Notes under the pieces: generated by a model
What the model saw: the letters and a program-made list of their open reading frames with translations, nothing else
The model's database searches: none
Told to the model about the DNA's origin: nothing
Shown: positions 43,402-52,200 of the stretch, piece by piece
Layout: every line of letters starts with the position of its first letter
Position numbering within the stretch: the first letter of the stretch is position 1
Program-made: the position numbers and the translations under genes
NCBI RefSeq assembly: GCF_008639165.1
Contig: NZ_CP029197.1
Span: 8,159,506-8,223,505 of the forward strand
Direction of reading: 5' to 3'
Source of the DNA: Streptomyces venezuelae ATCC 10712
GTDB taxonomy: Bacteria; Actinomycetota; Actinomycetes; Streptomycetales; Streptomycetaceae
DNA: 64,000 nt

Positions 43402-44139
43402 TCAGCTCGGTTTACGCCACACAGAGATGTGCTTGACCGAATCCTGAGTGAACGGAGCACCGTCCCAGTCCGCAACCCGACGCTCCAGCTGAAGCCCCGC
43501 GATCCGCGCCATCAGGTCGAGCTCGGCCGGCCAGGCGTACCGGTGCCGTGAATTGTCGCGACGGTAATGCCCGTCGTCGTCGCGGGTGAAGTGGTGCGAG
43601 ACGAGAATCTGTTCGACCAGGTCGAAGGTGTCGAAACCGAGATGCCGCTCGGAGACGTCGAACGGCACCGCGACCTGGCCGGGCGGCAGGAACCGCAGGG
43701 GAGGCACCCCCAGCTCGATGACGAACCGCCCACCGGGCCGCAGATGACGTGCGGCATTGCGGAAGCACTCGACCTGCTCGTCCTGCGTGAGCAGGTTCGT
43801 GATGGTGTTGTAGACGAGGTAGACCAGGGAGAACTCGCCGGGCACGACAGTCGTGGCCATGTCCCCGATGACAACCGGAAGGGTCTTCTCATCCACCTTC
43901 CGCCGCAGAACCGCGGCCATGTGCTCGGACAGCTCGATGCCCGCCACCGGCACACCTCGTTCCCGGAGCGGGACGCCGACTCTTCCCGTTCCGATGGCGA
44001 ACTCCAGCGCCGGCCCCTCACCGGCGGCCTCGGCGAGAAAGTCGAGAGTCGGACCGAGAACGGCGGCAGAGGACATCTCGGTCTCCTCGGCGTCGTACCG
44101 GTCGGCGGTCGCACGCGTCCACAACTCACTGGTCGTCAC
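43402..44139 (-). CDS. Class I SAM-dependent methyltransferase
   Basis: A 245-aa Rossmann methyltransferase. Motif I is ALEFAIGTGRVGVPL, the acidic end of strand 2 is VAGIELSEHMAAVLRRK, motif II LPVVIGDMATT, then FSLVYLVYNTITNLLTQDEQVECFRNAARHLRPGGRFVIEL. The acceptor is unknown; the strand order and LTQDEQ segment match small-molecule methyltransferases. The GTG at 44139 (VTTSELWTRATADRYD) is the likely start; the longer frame to 44280 overlaps the promoter of the divergent HD gene. It is the first gene of a two-gene operon. Confidence 0.88.
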   Translation of the reverse strand: MTTSELWTRATADRYDAEETEMSSAAVLGPTLDFLAEAAGEGPALEFAIGTGRVGVPLRERGVPVAGIELSEHMAAVLRRKVDEKTLPVVIGDMATTVVPGEFSLVYLVYNTITNLLTQDEQVECFRNAARHLRPGGRFVIELGVPPLRFLPPGQVAVPFDVSERHLGFDTFDLVEQILVSHHFTRDDDGHYRRDNSRHRYAWPAELDLMARIAGLQLERRVADWDGAPFTQDSVKHISVWRKPS

Positions 44140-44216
44140 GGGCGGCGATTCTGCCGGGGGCGAGGGGACGCTGTCGACTCGTTTACGACCGAGGCGGGCC
44201 ACGATCCGGTACTCGT

Positions 44217-44222
44217 TAAGCT
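44217..44222 (+). promoter_or_regulatory. -10-like box for a probable leaderless transcript
   Basis: TAAGCT ends 6 nt before ATG 44229. The intervening GCGGGG is too close to act as a ribosome-binding site. Confidence 0.48.
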
Positions 44223-44228
44223 GCGGGG

Positions 44229-44825
44229 ATGGATCTCCCCTCACCGGACGAAATCCGCGCGATGCACCAGAAGTACGCACCCAGTGGCGAACTCTTCGAC
44301 CGCGTCTTCACACACTGCGAGATCGTGTGGAAAGTAGCGGAACGAATCATCTCCCTCGCGGACTGCCGAGTCGACCCAGAACTGGTGCGTGCCGGATGCC
44401 TCCTGCACGACATCGGCGTGTACCGCCTGTACGACGCCGAGGGACGAATCGACGGGCAGAGCTACATCCGCCACGGCCTGCTGGGCCACGAGATCCTGAA
44501 ATCCGAGGGGTTGCCTGAGGAACTGTGCCGGTTCTGTTCGTGCCACACGGGGGTCGGCCTGACCAAGGAGGACGTCCTGGTCCAGGGACTCCCGCTGCCG
44601 CCGGCCGACTACGTGGCCATCACGCCGGAAGAGCGCCTGGTGATGTACGCGGACAAATTCCACAGCAAGACCACACCACCGACGTTCGTCTCCCCGGAGA
44701 CCTACCAGAAGTACGTAACCCGCTTCGGCCCCCACAAGGCGGAGACGTTCAAAGCCTTGCGCACCCAGTTCGGCCCCCCGGAACTGCAAAGCCTGGCCAC
44801 CGCATACGGCCACGAACTCACATAA
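44229..44825 (+). CDS. HD-domain phosphohydrolase
   Basis: A 198-aa metal-dependent phosphohydrolase. HD-superfamily residues appear in order: His in FTHCEIVWKVAERI, the HD pair in GCLLHDIGVYRL, His residues in SYIRHGLLGHEIL and CSCHTGVGL, and Asp in VMYADKFHS. Such proteins hydrolyse nucleotides or nucleotide second messengers; the size fits the YfbR/uncharacterised HDIG group. Divergent from the methyltransferase operon. Confidence 0.88.
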   Translation: MDLPSPDEIRAMHQKYAPSGELFDRVFTHCEIVWKVAERIISLADCRVDPELVRAGCLLHDIGVYRLYDAEGRIDGQSYIRHGLLGHEILKSEGLPEELCRFCSCHTGVGLTKEDVLVQGLPLPPADYVAITPEERLVMYADKFHSKTTPPTFVSPETYQKYVTRFGPHKAETFKALRTQFGPPELQSLATAYGHELT

Positions 44826-44908
44826 CCCACCCGCCCCGCCCCCGCCCGCCCTGGGCGCCTTAGACGTCGCTTTTTCTGGCTGTCAGAGCGGCATGAGAGC
44901 CTCCGGAC

Positions 44909-45265
44909 ATGAGTTACGACCTTGCTGTCTGGGAAGGCGAGAGGCCGGCGGATGACAAGGCGGCCGGCCGGGTCTTCAGCGACCTGTACGACCGCTACAT
45001 CGACGGCGAGGTGGAAGAGCCTCCATCCGAACGGGTAGCGACCTATGTGGCTGCGCTGCTTGAGCGGTGGTGCGACCTCACCGAGGACGAGGAGGACACC
45101 TCGCCCTGGTCAACCGGACCGTTGATCGGCGAAGCCAGTGGTCCGCTGATCTACTTCCCCATGCGCTGGAGCATGGCCGAGGAGGCGTCCGCCTACGCGG
45201 CGGCCGTGGCGGAGTCTATGGGGCTGGTCTGCTTCGACGTGCAGCAGAACCGGCTCAGACCGTAA
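44909..45265 (+). CDS. Conserved-looking hypothetical protein
   Basis: A 118-aa acidic soluble protein with no family that I can name. MSYDLAVWEGERPADDKAAGRVFSDLYDRYI opens the chain; YFPMRWSMAEEASAYAAAVAESMGLVCFDVQQNRLRP ends it. The layout resembles small streptomycete proteins often found near contact-toxin loci, so an orphan immunity role is possible but unsupported. Its 3' end lies about 20 nt from the edge of a transposase remnant. Confidence 0.6.
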   Translation: MSYDLAVWEGERPADDKAAGRVFSDLYDRYIDGEVEEPPSERVATYVAALLERWCDLTEDEEDTSPWSTGPLIGEASGPLIYFPMRWSMAEEASAYAAAVAESMGLVCFDVQQNRLRP

Positions 45266-45283
45266 GGAGAGCGGCCAGTCGGC

Positions 45284-45727
45284 GGCAACCGATGAGTGCC
45301 GGCGGTGGAGCCTGCGGCAGCCGGCTAGCCAGGACACGGTTCTCTCGACCAGGATGTCGGCCGAGCCGCTGTGAGGACTCGACGCCCTGGCGGGCGATGC
45401 GGCGGCGGATCCCGCGCTTGCGGAGCCATCGGCGCAGGTGGCACAAGCGGCTCCCGGCCCAGCCTGTCGTGCATATTCGCGGGGCCCAGGGACAGCGGCA
45501 GTCCGTTCCGGTCGCAGATCAGATGGATCTTCGATCCCAGCTTGCCGCGATCGGTCGGATTCGGTCCCGTCAAAGGCCCCCCTTTCCGGCCCGCCGTCCG
45601 CCATCGCCCTGCGGACGTATCACCGCCGTCGGCGGCACCACCCGCCGGAACAACACCCACAACTCGTCCGGCACCTACTGCTCGACCAGATCCGTCACGC
45701 ACGGATCACCGAACGACCACGCCATAA
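45284..45727 (-). pseudogene. IS5-type transposase, internally deleted N-terminal half
   Basis: On the minus strand fragments run LTDLVEQ-stop-VPDELWVLFRRVVPPTAVIRPQG, then a deletion, then TGPNPTDRGKLGSKIHLICDRNGLPLSLG (DDE core), HLRRWLRKRGIRRRIARQG, VESSQRLGRH and WLAGCRRLHRR. There the match ends abruptly at about 45284. An in-frame stop, frameshifts and the deletion make it dead. The expected continuation (RYERKAEHFL...) is missing here but occurs at 61857 in the opposite orientation. Confidence 0.75.
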
Positions 45728-45874
45728 GAATCGATGTCTTACACGTGCCGGACGACCTGATAGCTCGTCCGGGAGGCGGGCGACGGGTGAAGCGCGTCGT
45801 GCCAGCCGATCTCCTCGGCGCGCTTCTCGATCGCCTCGTGCGGGCCCGCTTCAGAGACGCCTCCTCCTTGCGCT

Positions 45875-45911
45875 TCCTAGGAGTCCTAGGTTAAAACTAG
45901 AGCTCCTAGGA
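45875..45911 (+). promoter_or_regulatory. CCTAGGA operator array before the TetR gene
   Basis: The 8-bp palindrome TCCTAGGA occurs at 45875-45882 and 45904-45911. A third TCCTAGG at 45884-45890 makes the 15-bp quasi-palindrome CCTAGGAGTCCTAGG. They flank TTAAAACTAG, likely the -10 area. GGAGGG (45914-45919) and the start codon follow at once. This is a strong candidate autoregulatory operator for the adjacent TetR gene. Confidence 0.65.
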
Positions 45912-45922
45912 TCGGAGGGTGC

Positions 45923-46516
45923 ATGGCACGGGCAGGGCTGACGGCGGAGCGCGTGACGATCGCGGGCGCCGAACTGGCGGACGAGGTCGGGCTCGATCAG
46001 GTGACCATGTCTCAGGTGGCGCGGCGACTCGGGGTGAAAGACGCGAGCCTCTACACGCACGTCCGGGGCCTGGAAGACCTGCGGGGACGGATCGCGTTGC
46101 TGGCAGCGGACGAGAAGACAATCCGTATCGCTGAGGCGACCTCCGGGCGGGCCGGCAAGGACGCATTGGTCGCGTTCGCCAACGCCTGGCGGGAGTACGC
46201 CCACGAGCATCCGGGCCGCTACATGGCGACGCAGACCGCGATCCGGATCGACCCCGAGCTGGCCGCGACGGCCGCCGGACCGCGGCGCGCGGTCGACCTC
46301 ACCTACGGCGTCCTGCGCGGCTACGAGCTGACCGAACCCGACCTGACCGACGCGGTCCGGCTGCTGCGCAGCACGTTCCACGGCTTCGTCGCCTTGGAGG
46401 CCGCGGGCGGGTTCGCTCACGAGCGTTCGCCGCAGCAGTCCTGGGTCCGCGCCCTCGACGCCCTGCACACCCTCCTGGAGCACTGGCCCCCGTCCCGAGA
46501 AGGAAACTCCGCATGA
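45923..46516 (+). CDS. TetR family regulator (WHG-type C-terminal domain)
   Basis: A 197-aa regulator. N-terminal DNA-binding helices: RVTIAGAELADEVGLDQVTMSQVARRLGVKDASLYTHVRGLEDLRGRIA. The C-terminal part (LLRSTFHGFVALEAAGGF) resembles the WHG/TetR_C_33 type. It overlaps the hydrolase gene by 4 nt (ATGA), so the pair is one operon, presumably repressed through the TCCTAGGA sites just upstream and induced by a ligand linked to the hydrolase. Confidence 0.92.
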   Translation: MARAGLTAERVTIAGAELADEVGLDQVTMSQVARRLGVKDASLYTHVRGLEDLRGRIALLAADEKTIRIAEATSGRAGKDALVAFANAWREYAHEHPGRYMATQTAIRIDPELAATAAGPRRAVDLTYGVLRGYELTEPDLTDAVRLLRSTFHGFVALEAAGGFAHERSPQQSWVRALDALHTLLEHWPPSREGNSA

Positions 46517-47376
46517 CCGACCCGACCATCGGCAACCTGCGCGTGAACGGCGCGACCCTGCACTACGCGGTACGCGGCCAGGGCCCGCTCCTGCTGCTGA
46601 TCCCGGGAGGGGCGGGCGGCGCGGCGTCGTTCGACGGAATCGCCGACGACCTGGCCGCCGAGTACACCGTCGCGACGTACGACCCCCGCGGCATGTCCGG
46701 AAGCACGCTGGACGACCCCGGCGCCGAGCAGAACGTGGCCGAACACGCCGACGACGCCCTGCGCATCCTGGAACTCCTGTCGCCGGATGAGCCGGCCAAG
46801 GTGTTCGGCTCCAGTTCGGGCGGGATCACCGCCCTGCACCTCCTGACCGCCCATCCCGAACGCATCGAACGCCTCGTGGCGCACGAACCGCCGGTAGTGG
46901 AGGTGCTCCCGGACGCCCCCGAACACCGCGCGCTCATCGCGCGCGTCCAGGAGACGCTCCGCGGTCAGGGCCTCATGCCGGCGATGGCGGAGTTCGCGGC
47001 GGGCTTGAAGAGGGGCGGTGACACGGGCGGTGACACGGGCAGCGACACCACCTCCGACCCGAAGCCCGAGATCAGCCTGCCACCGCAAGCGGCGGCACGT
47101 GCCGAACGAACCATGGCCAACCTGCCGTACTTCCTCGAGCGGATCGTGCCCAGCTTCATGTCCTACACCCCGGACATCGACCGCCTGGAGGAACTGTCGA
47201 ACCGGCTGGTGCTCGCCTGCGGCCAAGACTCACACGGCGAGCTGCCCTACCGCCCGGCCGCTTTCCTGGCCGAGCGCCTGAACACGGGACTCCTGCACTT
47301 CCCCGGCGGACACACCGGCCTGACCACGCACCCCGCCGAGTTCGCCAAGCTCCTCAGGAAGGCACTGCAAGCCTGA
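46513..47376 (+). CDS. Alpha/beta hydrolase, TetR-coupled
   Basis: A 287-aa serine hydrolase. Motifs: LLLLIPGGAGGAASF (oxyanion loop), TYDPRGMSGS, the nucleophile elbow GSSSGG (Ser about 98) and HFPGGHTGLTTHPAEF carrying the catalytic His. An unusual Gly/Asp/Thr repeat (GGDTGGDTGSDTTSD, about 172-186) interrupts the cap. Actinobacteria often pair such hydrolases with WHG-type TetR genes; the substrate is unknown. The start overlaps the regulator stop codon. Confidence 0.9.
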   Translation: MTDPTIGNLRVNGATLHYAVRGQGPLLLLIPGGAGGAASFDGIADDLAAEYTVATYDPRGMSGSTLDDPGAEQNVAEHADDALRILELLSPDEPAKVFGSSSGGITALHLLTAHPERIERLVAHEPPVVEVLPDAPEHRALIARVQETLRGQGLMPAMAEFAAGLKRGGDTGGDTGSDTTSDPKPEISLPPQAAARAERTMANLPYFLERIVPSFMSYTPDIDRLEELSNRLVLACGQDSHGELPYRPAAFLAERLNTGLLHFPGGHTGLTTHPAEFAKLLRKALQA

Positions 47377-47520
47377 ACCAGGAGGGCGCTGAAGTCCCTA
47401 AAATCCCGCCCCACCCACGGACCGATGCGAAGGACGACTCGCCCCATTGTCAGTGGCGCCCCCTACCGTCGTGAGCACAGGGGCCGGAACCGTCCGGCCC
47501 GCCGATGCACAGGAGCGGAC

Positions 47521-47781
47521 ATGGGCGAGGTCACCGTCAGAGCGCAGGACATGAACCACCTCCTGGCCGACAGCACCGACCCGTACGGAGCCCCGTACCA
47601 GCGGGCCTACGCCGAGCTGGCCCGCACGCACCGGAGCCGCCCCGTCGCCGAGATCGTGCCCCTCCTGCGCGCGGCCGCCGACCGGGCGCTCCTCGGCTTC
47701 ACCGCGGCCGACCTCGCCGAGCAGGCTCAGGCGATCAGCACGGGCTCGCCGTACGAGCTACGGGTACGGGTCGCCCACTGA
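47521..47781 (+). CDS. Small hypothetical protein
   Basis: An 86-aa acidic, helical protein (MGEVTVRAQDMNHLLADS; AEIVPLLRAAADRALLGFTAADLAEQAQAIS). Not recognised. It has normal codon usage, an AGGAG 9 nt upstream of ATG and no overlap with neighbours, so a real gene is likely. Nothing in its surroundings suggests a role. Confidence 0.5.
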   Translation: MGEVTVRAQDMNHLLADSTDPYGAPYQRAYAELARTHRSRPVAEIVPLLRAAADRALLGFTAADLAEQAQAISTGSPYELRVRVAH

Positions 47782-47861
47782 CCCGAAACCCCGGCGCCCG
47801 AACCGCCGCCGTCGCACCGTCTGGCGCGACGGGGTGCGAGCGGTGTGGCGAAGAACCGGCG

Positions 47862-48533
47862 TCAGGGCCTTTCGATCTGCGCGGCGGCCTCCTCCAGGTC
47901 GTCGACGGTCCCCGACATGATCGTCCGTACGTGCTCGGTGATGTGCTGCAGCGGCCAGTCCCACCACGCCACGGCGAGGAGCCGGGCGACATCCGCGGCG
48001 TCGTAGCGCGTACGGATGAGACGAGCGGGGTTGCCTCCGACGATGCCATAGTCGGGGACGTCCCCCGTGACCACGGCGCCGGCGCCGATGATCGCGCCGT
48101 GACCGATGCGTACACCAGGCATGACCGTGGCGCCGTGGCCGAACCACACGTCGTTGCCGACGACCGTGTCGCCCCGGCCGGGCAGGTCGGTGATCAGGTC
48201 GAAGTGTTCCGCCCAGGAGCCTCCCATGGTGGGAAACGGGAAGGTGGACGGTCCGTCCATGCGGTGATTGGCGCCGTTCATGATGAACCGCGTGCCCGTC
48301 CCCAGCGCGCAGTACTTGCCGATGACAAGCCGCTCGGGACCGTAGTGGTAGAGGACGTTGCGCGTCTCGAACGCCGTCGGGTCGTGCGGATCGTCGTAGT
48401 ACGAGAAGTCGCCGACCTCGATCAACGGCGACTTCACCAACGGCTTGAGCAGAACCACGCGCGGGTGCTCGGGCAGCGGGTGGAGGACGGTGGGGTCAGC
48501 CGGAACGGGCGGCTCAGCGGGAACGAGCGGCAT
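47862..48533 (-). CDS. CatB/Vat-like xenobiotic O-acetyltransferase
   Basis: A 223-aa left-handed beta-helix acetyltransferase. Signature stretches: IEVGDFSYYDDP, RLVIGKYCALGTGTRFIMNGANHRMDG (catalytic His in the GANHR loop), and hexapeptide coils GNDVWFGHGATVMPGVRIGHGAIIGAGAVVTGDVPDYGIVGGNPARLI. The family contains CatB chloramphenicol and Vat streptogramin acetyltransferases as well as many uncharacterised members; resistance is possible but not shown. Divergent from a TetR gene with a palindrome between. Confidence 0.88.
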   Translation of the reverse strand: MPLVPAEPPVPADPTVLHPLPEHPRVVLLKPLVKSPLIEVGDFSYYDDPHDPTAFETRNVLYHYGPERLVIGKYCALGTGTRFIMNGANHRMDGPSTFPFPTMGGSWAEHFDLITDLPGRGDTVVGNDVWFGHGATVMPGVRIGHGAIIGAGAVVTGDVPDYGIVGGNPARLIRTRYDAADVARLLAVAWWDWPLQHITEHVRTIMSGTVDDLEEAAAQIERP

Positions 48534-48565
48534 CGCGGAGGCGGTTCCTATCGATCGGACCTAGT

Positions 48566-48579
48566 GCGACAACTGTCGC
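48566..48579. promoter_or_regulatory. Operator-like inverted repeat between catB-like and TetR genes
   Basis: GCGACA-AC-TGTCGC, a perfect 6-bp inverted repeat with 2-nt centre, followed at once by a possible -10 TTAAGAT for the TetR gene. Its position between divergent genes makes it a good candidate site for the TetR protein, which could then control both genes. Confidence 0.6.
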
Positions 48580-48631
48580 GTTAAGATGCTGGCACGCCCT
48601 GCAACTTCGATCAACCGGATACCGACAGCCG

Positions 48632-49255
48632 ATGACAGACCCTCAGGACACGACGTCGGACCGACGCCCGGGCGGCCGCACCGCCCGCGTCCGCGCCCAG
48701 GTCCTCGACGCGGTGCGCGCCGAACTCGCCGAATCCGGTCACGAAGGACTCACGATGGAGGGCGTCGCGACACGGGCCGGAGTCCACCGCGCCACGGTCT
48801 ACCGGCGGTGGCGCGATGTCGCCGGCCTGCTCGTCGACGTCATCGACGCCGCCGGCGAGGTCGACTGGCAGCCACCGGACACCGGCTCGCTGCGCGGTGA
48901 TCTGACGGCCCTCAACCAGGAGATCCAGGAATCCCTCGTCGTACGTCCGTCGCTCCCCCTCGCCCTGATGGCCGCGTCCTTCCAGTCGGAACAGGCAGCG
49001 CGGGCCCAGACGCGGCTGTGGGCGGACCGCTACGCGCAGTGCGAGATCCTCGTCGAGCGCGCCGTCGATCGCGGCGAACTGCCTGAGGACACGGACGCCC
49101 GGAGCCTGCTGATCGCCGCCACGGCGCCGCTCTACCACGAGCTCGTGCTCCTACGAGCGGAGCCGGACGCTCAGCTCCCGAAGCGGGCCGCGGAGGCGGC
49201 GGCCCTGGCGGCCGCCGCGGGCGCGTTCGCCGGCCGCAACGAAGAGAGCCCGTAG
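48632..49255 (+). CDS. TetR/AcrR family transcriptional regulator
   Basis: A 207-aa repressor. The DNA-binding domain reads VLDAVRAELAESGHEGLTMEGVATRAGVHRATVYRRWRDVAGLLVDVI. The helical ligand domain follows (LRGDLTALNQEIQESL and beyond), matching the TetR_C_11-like type. Divergent from the acetyltransferase gene; probably autoregulated through the 14-bp inverted repeat upstream. Its 3' end meets the NRPS gene 6 nt away, tail to tail. Confidence 0.92.
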   Translation: MTDPQDTTSDRRPGGRTARVRAQVLDAVRAELAESGHEGLTMEGVATRAGVHRATVYRRWRDVAGLLVDVIDAAGEVDWQPPDTGSLRGDLTALNQEIQESLVVRPSLPLALMAASFQSEQAARAQTRLWADRYAQCEILVERAVDRGELPEDTDARSLLIAATAPLYHELVLLRAEPDAQLPKRAAEAAALAAAAGAFAGRNEESP

Positions 49256-49261
49256 CTCAAC

Positions 49262-52200
49262 TCATCCTGACCCGCTCCGCTGTTCCGCATCGCCGAGGGC
49301 TTTGGCGAGAGGAGGACCGATCTGGGCCAGCGGGCCAGGGTGCAGCAGCTGGAAGTGATGTGCCGCTACGCCGCTCACATGAACGCTTCCGGCCACGTGC
49401 CGCTGCCACTCTCCCGGGGTGTGCGCGGGGTCGGCGGGCAGGCCGGGGACGGCCTCGTCGGCGGTGAACAGGAACAGGTCCCCACGGAAGATCCCTGGGG
49501 TGAACCTGCTGAGCAGGTTGAGGTTGTTACGTGCGACGTTCAGGAGCGTGGACGTCGCCGGATCCCGCAGGAGCTGGTCAGACAGGCCGGCAGGCCGCAG
49601 GGCAGCCCTGAGAGTGTCGGTGCCAGCGGAGCGTGCTGCTCCAACCTGTTCGGCGAGCGACGTGATGCCGAGCCGCGGACGTTCGCCGACGCCTAGCCCG
49701 AGGCGGCCGTCGACGCCCTCGACGCCCTCGATGCCCTCAATGTGGTCGACGTCATCGAGGAGAAGCCGGAGCCACTGCCGCTCACTCAGTGCCGTCTGAA
49801 GGGACAGGACGCGCCGGTTGTCCGGGTAGGCGTCGAGCACCGCGAGCACACCGACCTGCTCGCCCTCGCTCTGCAGACGGGTCGCCATGGCGTGGGCGAC
49901 CAGGCCGCCGAACGACCAGCCCAGCAGATGGTACGGGCCTGACGGCCGGACCGCCCGGATCCGTCGTACGTAGTCGGCGGCCATCTCCTCGACACTGGCG
50001 GGCAGCGGCTCGGACGGAGCGCCGAGCCCGAGGGCCTGCAGTGCGTGGACGGGCCGGGCGGGGCCGAGGTGGCGCAGCAGACCGGCATAGCCGCCGGCGA
50101 GGCCGCTGCCGGGGTGGACACAGAACAGCGGTGGCGTGCTGCCGTGGGCGCGCAGCGGCAGCAGAGGCGCGAGCTGTGCCGGCTCCCGCTCCCACTCGCG
50201 TCCCCGCTCCAGCGAGGAGGCGGGCCTCGGCACCAGCGGGTCCGCCGACCCGTCTGGTCGCCCCCGGCGGGCAGGCACCCGCGGAGACACCGGATTCTGC
50301 AGCTGCTTGGCAAGCTGCGCCACGGTAGGTGCCTCGAACAGCGTACGGATCGGCAGTTCCGTCCCGAACACCTCGCGGATGCGGGCCATGAGCCGGATGG
50401 CGAGCAGGGAGTGCCCGCCGAGCTGGAAGAAGTCGGCGTCGGCGGAGACGCCGTCGGTGCCGAGGACCTCGTCGAAGAGCGCGGCCAGTTGCCCCTCACC
50501 AGCGTCTCGCGGCGGTCGTGGGCCCGCGGTGGCGGGCCGGGGCCGCAGGGCGGGCAGGGCTTTGCGGTTGAGCTTGCCGTTGGCCTGCAGCGGAAGCGTG
50601 GGGACGACGACGAGGTCGCTGGGCACCATCGGTCCGGGCAGTGCGAGCGTCAGCCGGCGCCGTGCTTCGGCGAGGTGCACACTCCCGCCCGTCTCGCTCT
50701 CGGTGACGAAGCCGACGAGCTGCTCGTCGACCACCGACGCCGCTGCTTGCGCGATCCCGGGCAGGGCCCGGAGGGCCGACTCGACCTCGCCCAGTTCGAT
50801 CCTCACGCCGTGCAGCTTGACCTGGTCGTCGGTACGGCCGAGATACTCGACGCTGCCGTCCGGAAGCCACCGGGCCCGGTCGCCCGTGCGGTACATCCGG
50901 GATCCTGGGGCGCCGAAGAGGTGTCCGAAGGGATCGGCGGGGAACCGGTCGGCGGTCAGGTCCGGACGACCGTGGTACCCGGAGGCCAGTTGGACGCCGG
51001 CGAGGTACAGCTCGCCGGGCATCCCGGGCGCGCAGGGCTGCAGTGCGGCGTCGAGCACGTACAGCCTCGTGTTCCACACCGGCCTGCCGATGGGCACCGG
51101 CCCCGAGGCGCCCGGCACGCACTGGTGGTGGGTGACGTCGACGGCGGCTTCCGTGGGCCCGTACAGGTTGTGGAGTGCCGCCTGCGGCAGGAGCGTGTGG
51201 AATCGTTCGGCCGTCGCTCGGGCGAGCGTCTCACCACTGCTGAACACGTGCCGCAGGCCGTCGCAGCGGCCGGCATCGGGTCCGGCGAGGAAGGCGTCGA
51301 GCACGGACGGCACGAAGTGCACGGTGGTGACGCCCTGTCGACGGATGGCGTGGGCAAGGTAGTCGGGGTCCCGGTGGCCTCCGGGCCGAGCGAGGACGAG
51401 GGCGGCACCGCTGATCAGAGGCCAGAAGAGCTCCCACACGGACACGTCGAAGCCGATGGAGGTCTTCTGCAGGACCCGGTCGCGGTCGGTGAGGCGGTAG
51501 GTGTCCTGCATCCACAGCAGACGGTTGACGATGGCGCGATGAGGCACGAGCACACCCTTGGGCTGCCCGGTGGAGCCCGAGGTGTAGATCAGGTACGCCG
51601 GATCCCCCAGCCCCGGACCGGTACCGTGTCCCGCCCTCGTCTCGGGGGAGCCGACCGGGGAACCCACCGGGGGGCCGCTTGGGCAGAACCCCGTGACCTC
51701 CCGGCCGTCGAGCAGCAGACGAGGCACCTCGTCCGTACCGGCGAGGGCAGAGACGGCGCTGACGTCCGACCGTGTGACAAGAAGCGTCGGTGCCGCGTCG
51801 CTCACCATCCGCGCCAGCCGCTGCTCCGGCTGCTCAGGGTCCAGGGGCAGGTAGGCGGCCCCGGTGATGAGTACGGCCAGCAGGGCGACCATCAGGTCGG
51901 GGCTGCGGGGCAAGGCGACGGCGACACACTGCCCGGGCGCGGCGCCACGGGAGGCGAGGAGTCGGGAGAGGCGGTGGGCGGAAGCGTGCAGCTCGGCGTA
52001 GGTCATATGCCGTCCGCCGTCGTCCTCGATCACGGCGAGGCGGTCGGGGGTGCGCTCGGCCTGTGCCGTGAGCAGTTCCGTGAGCGTGAGGTCGGGCACC
52101 TCGTGGGCCGTGTCGTTCCATTCGACCAGCACGCGACGGGCGTCCTCGGCGGACAGCATGTCGGCGCCGCCCACGGTGTGTTCGGCGGAGGAGCCGTCGC

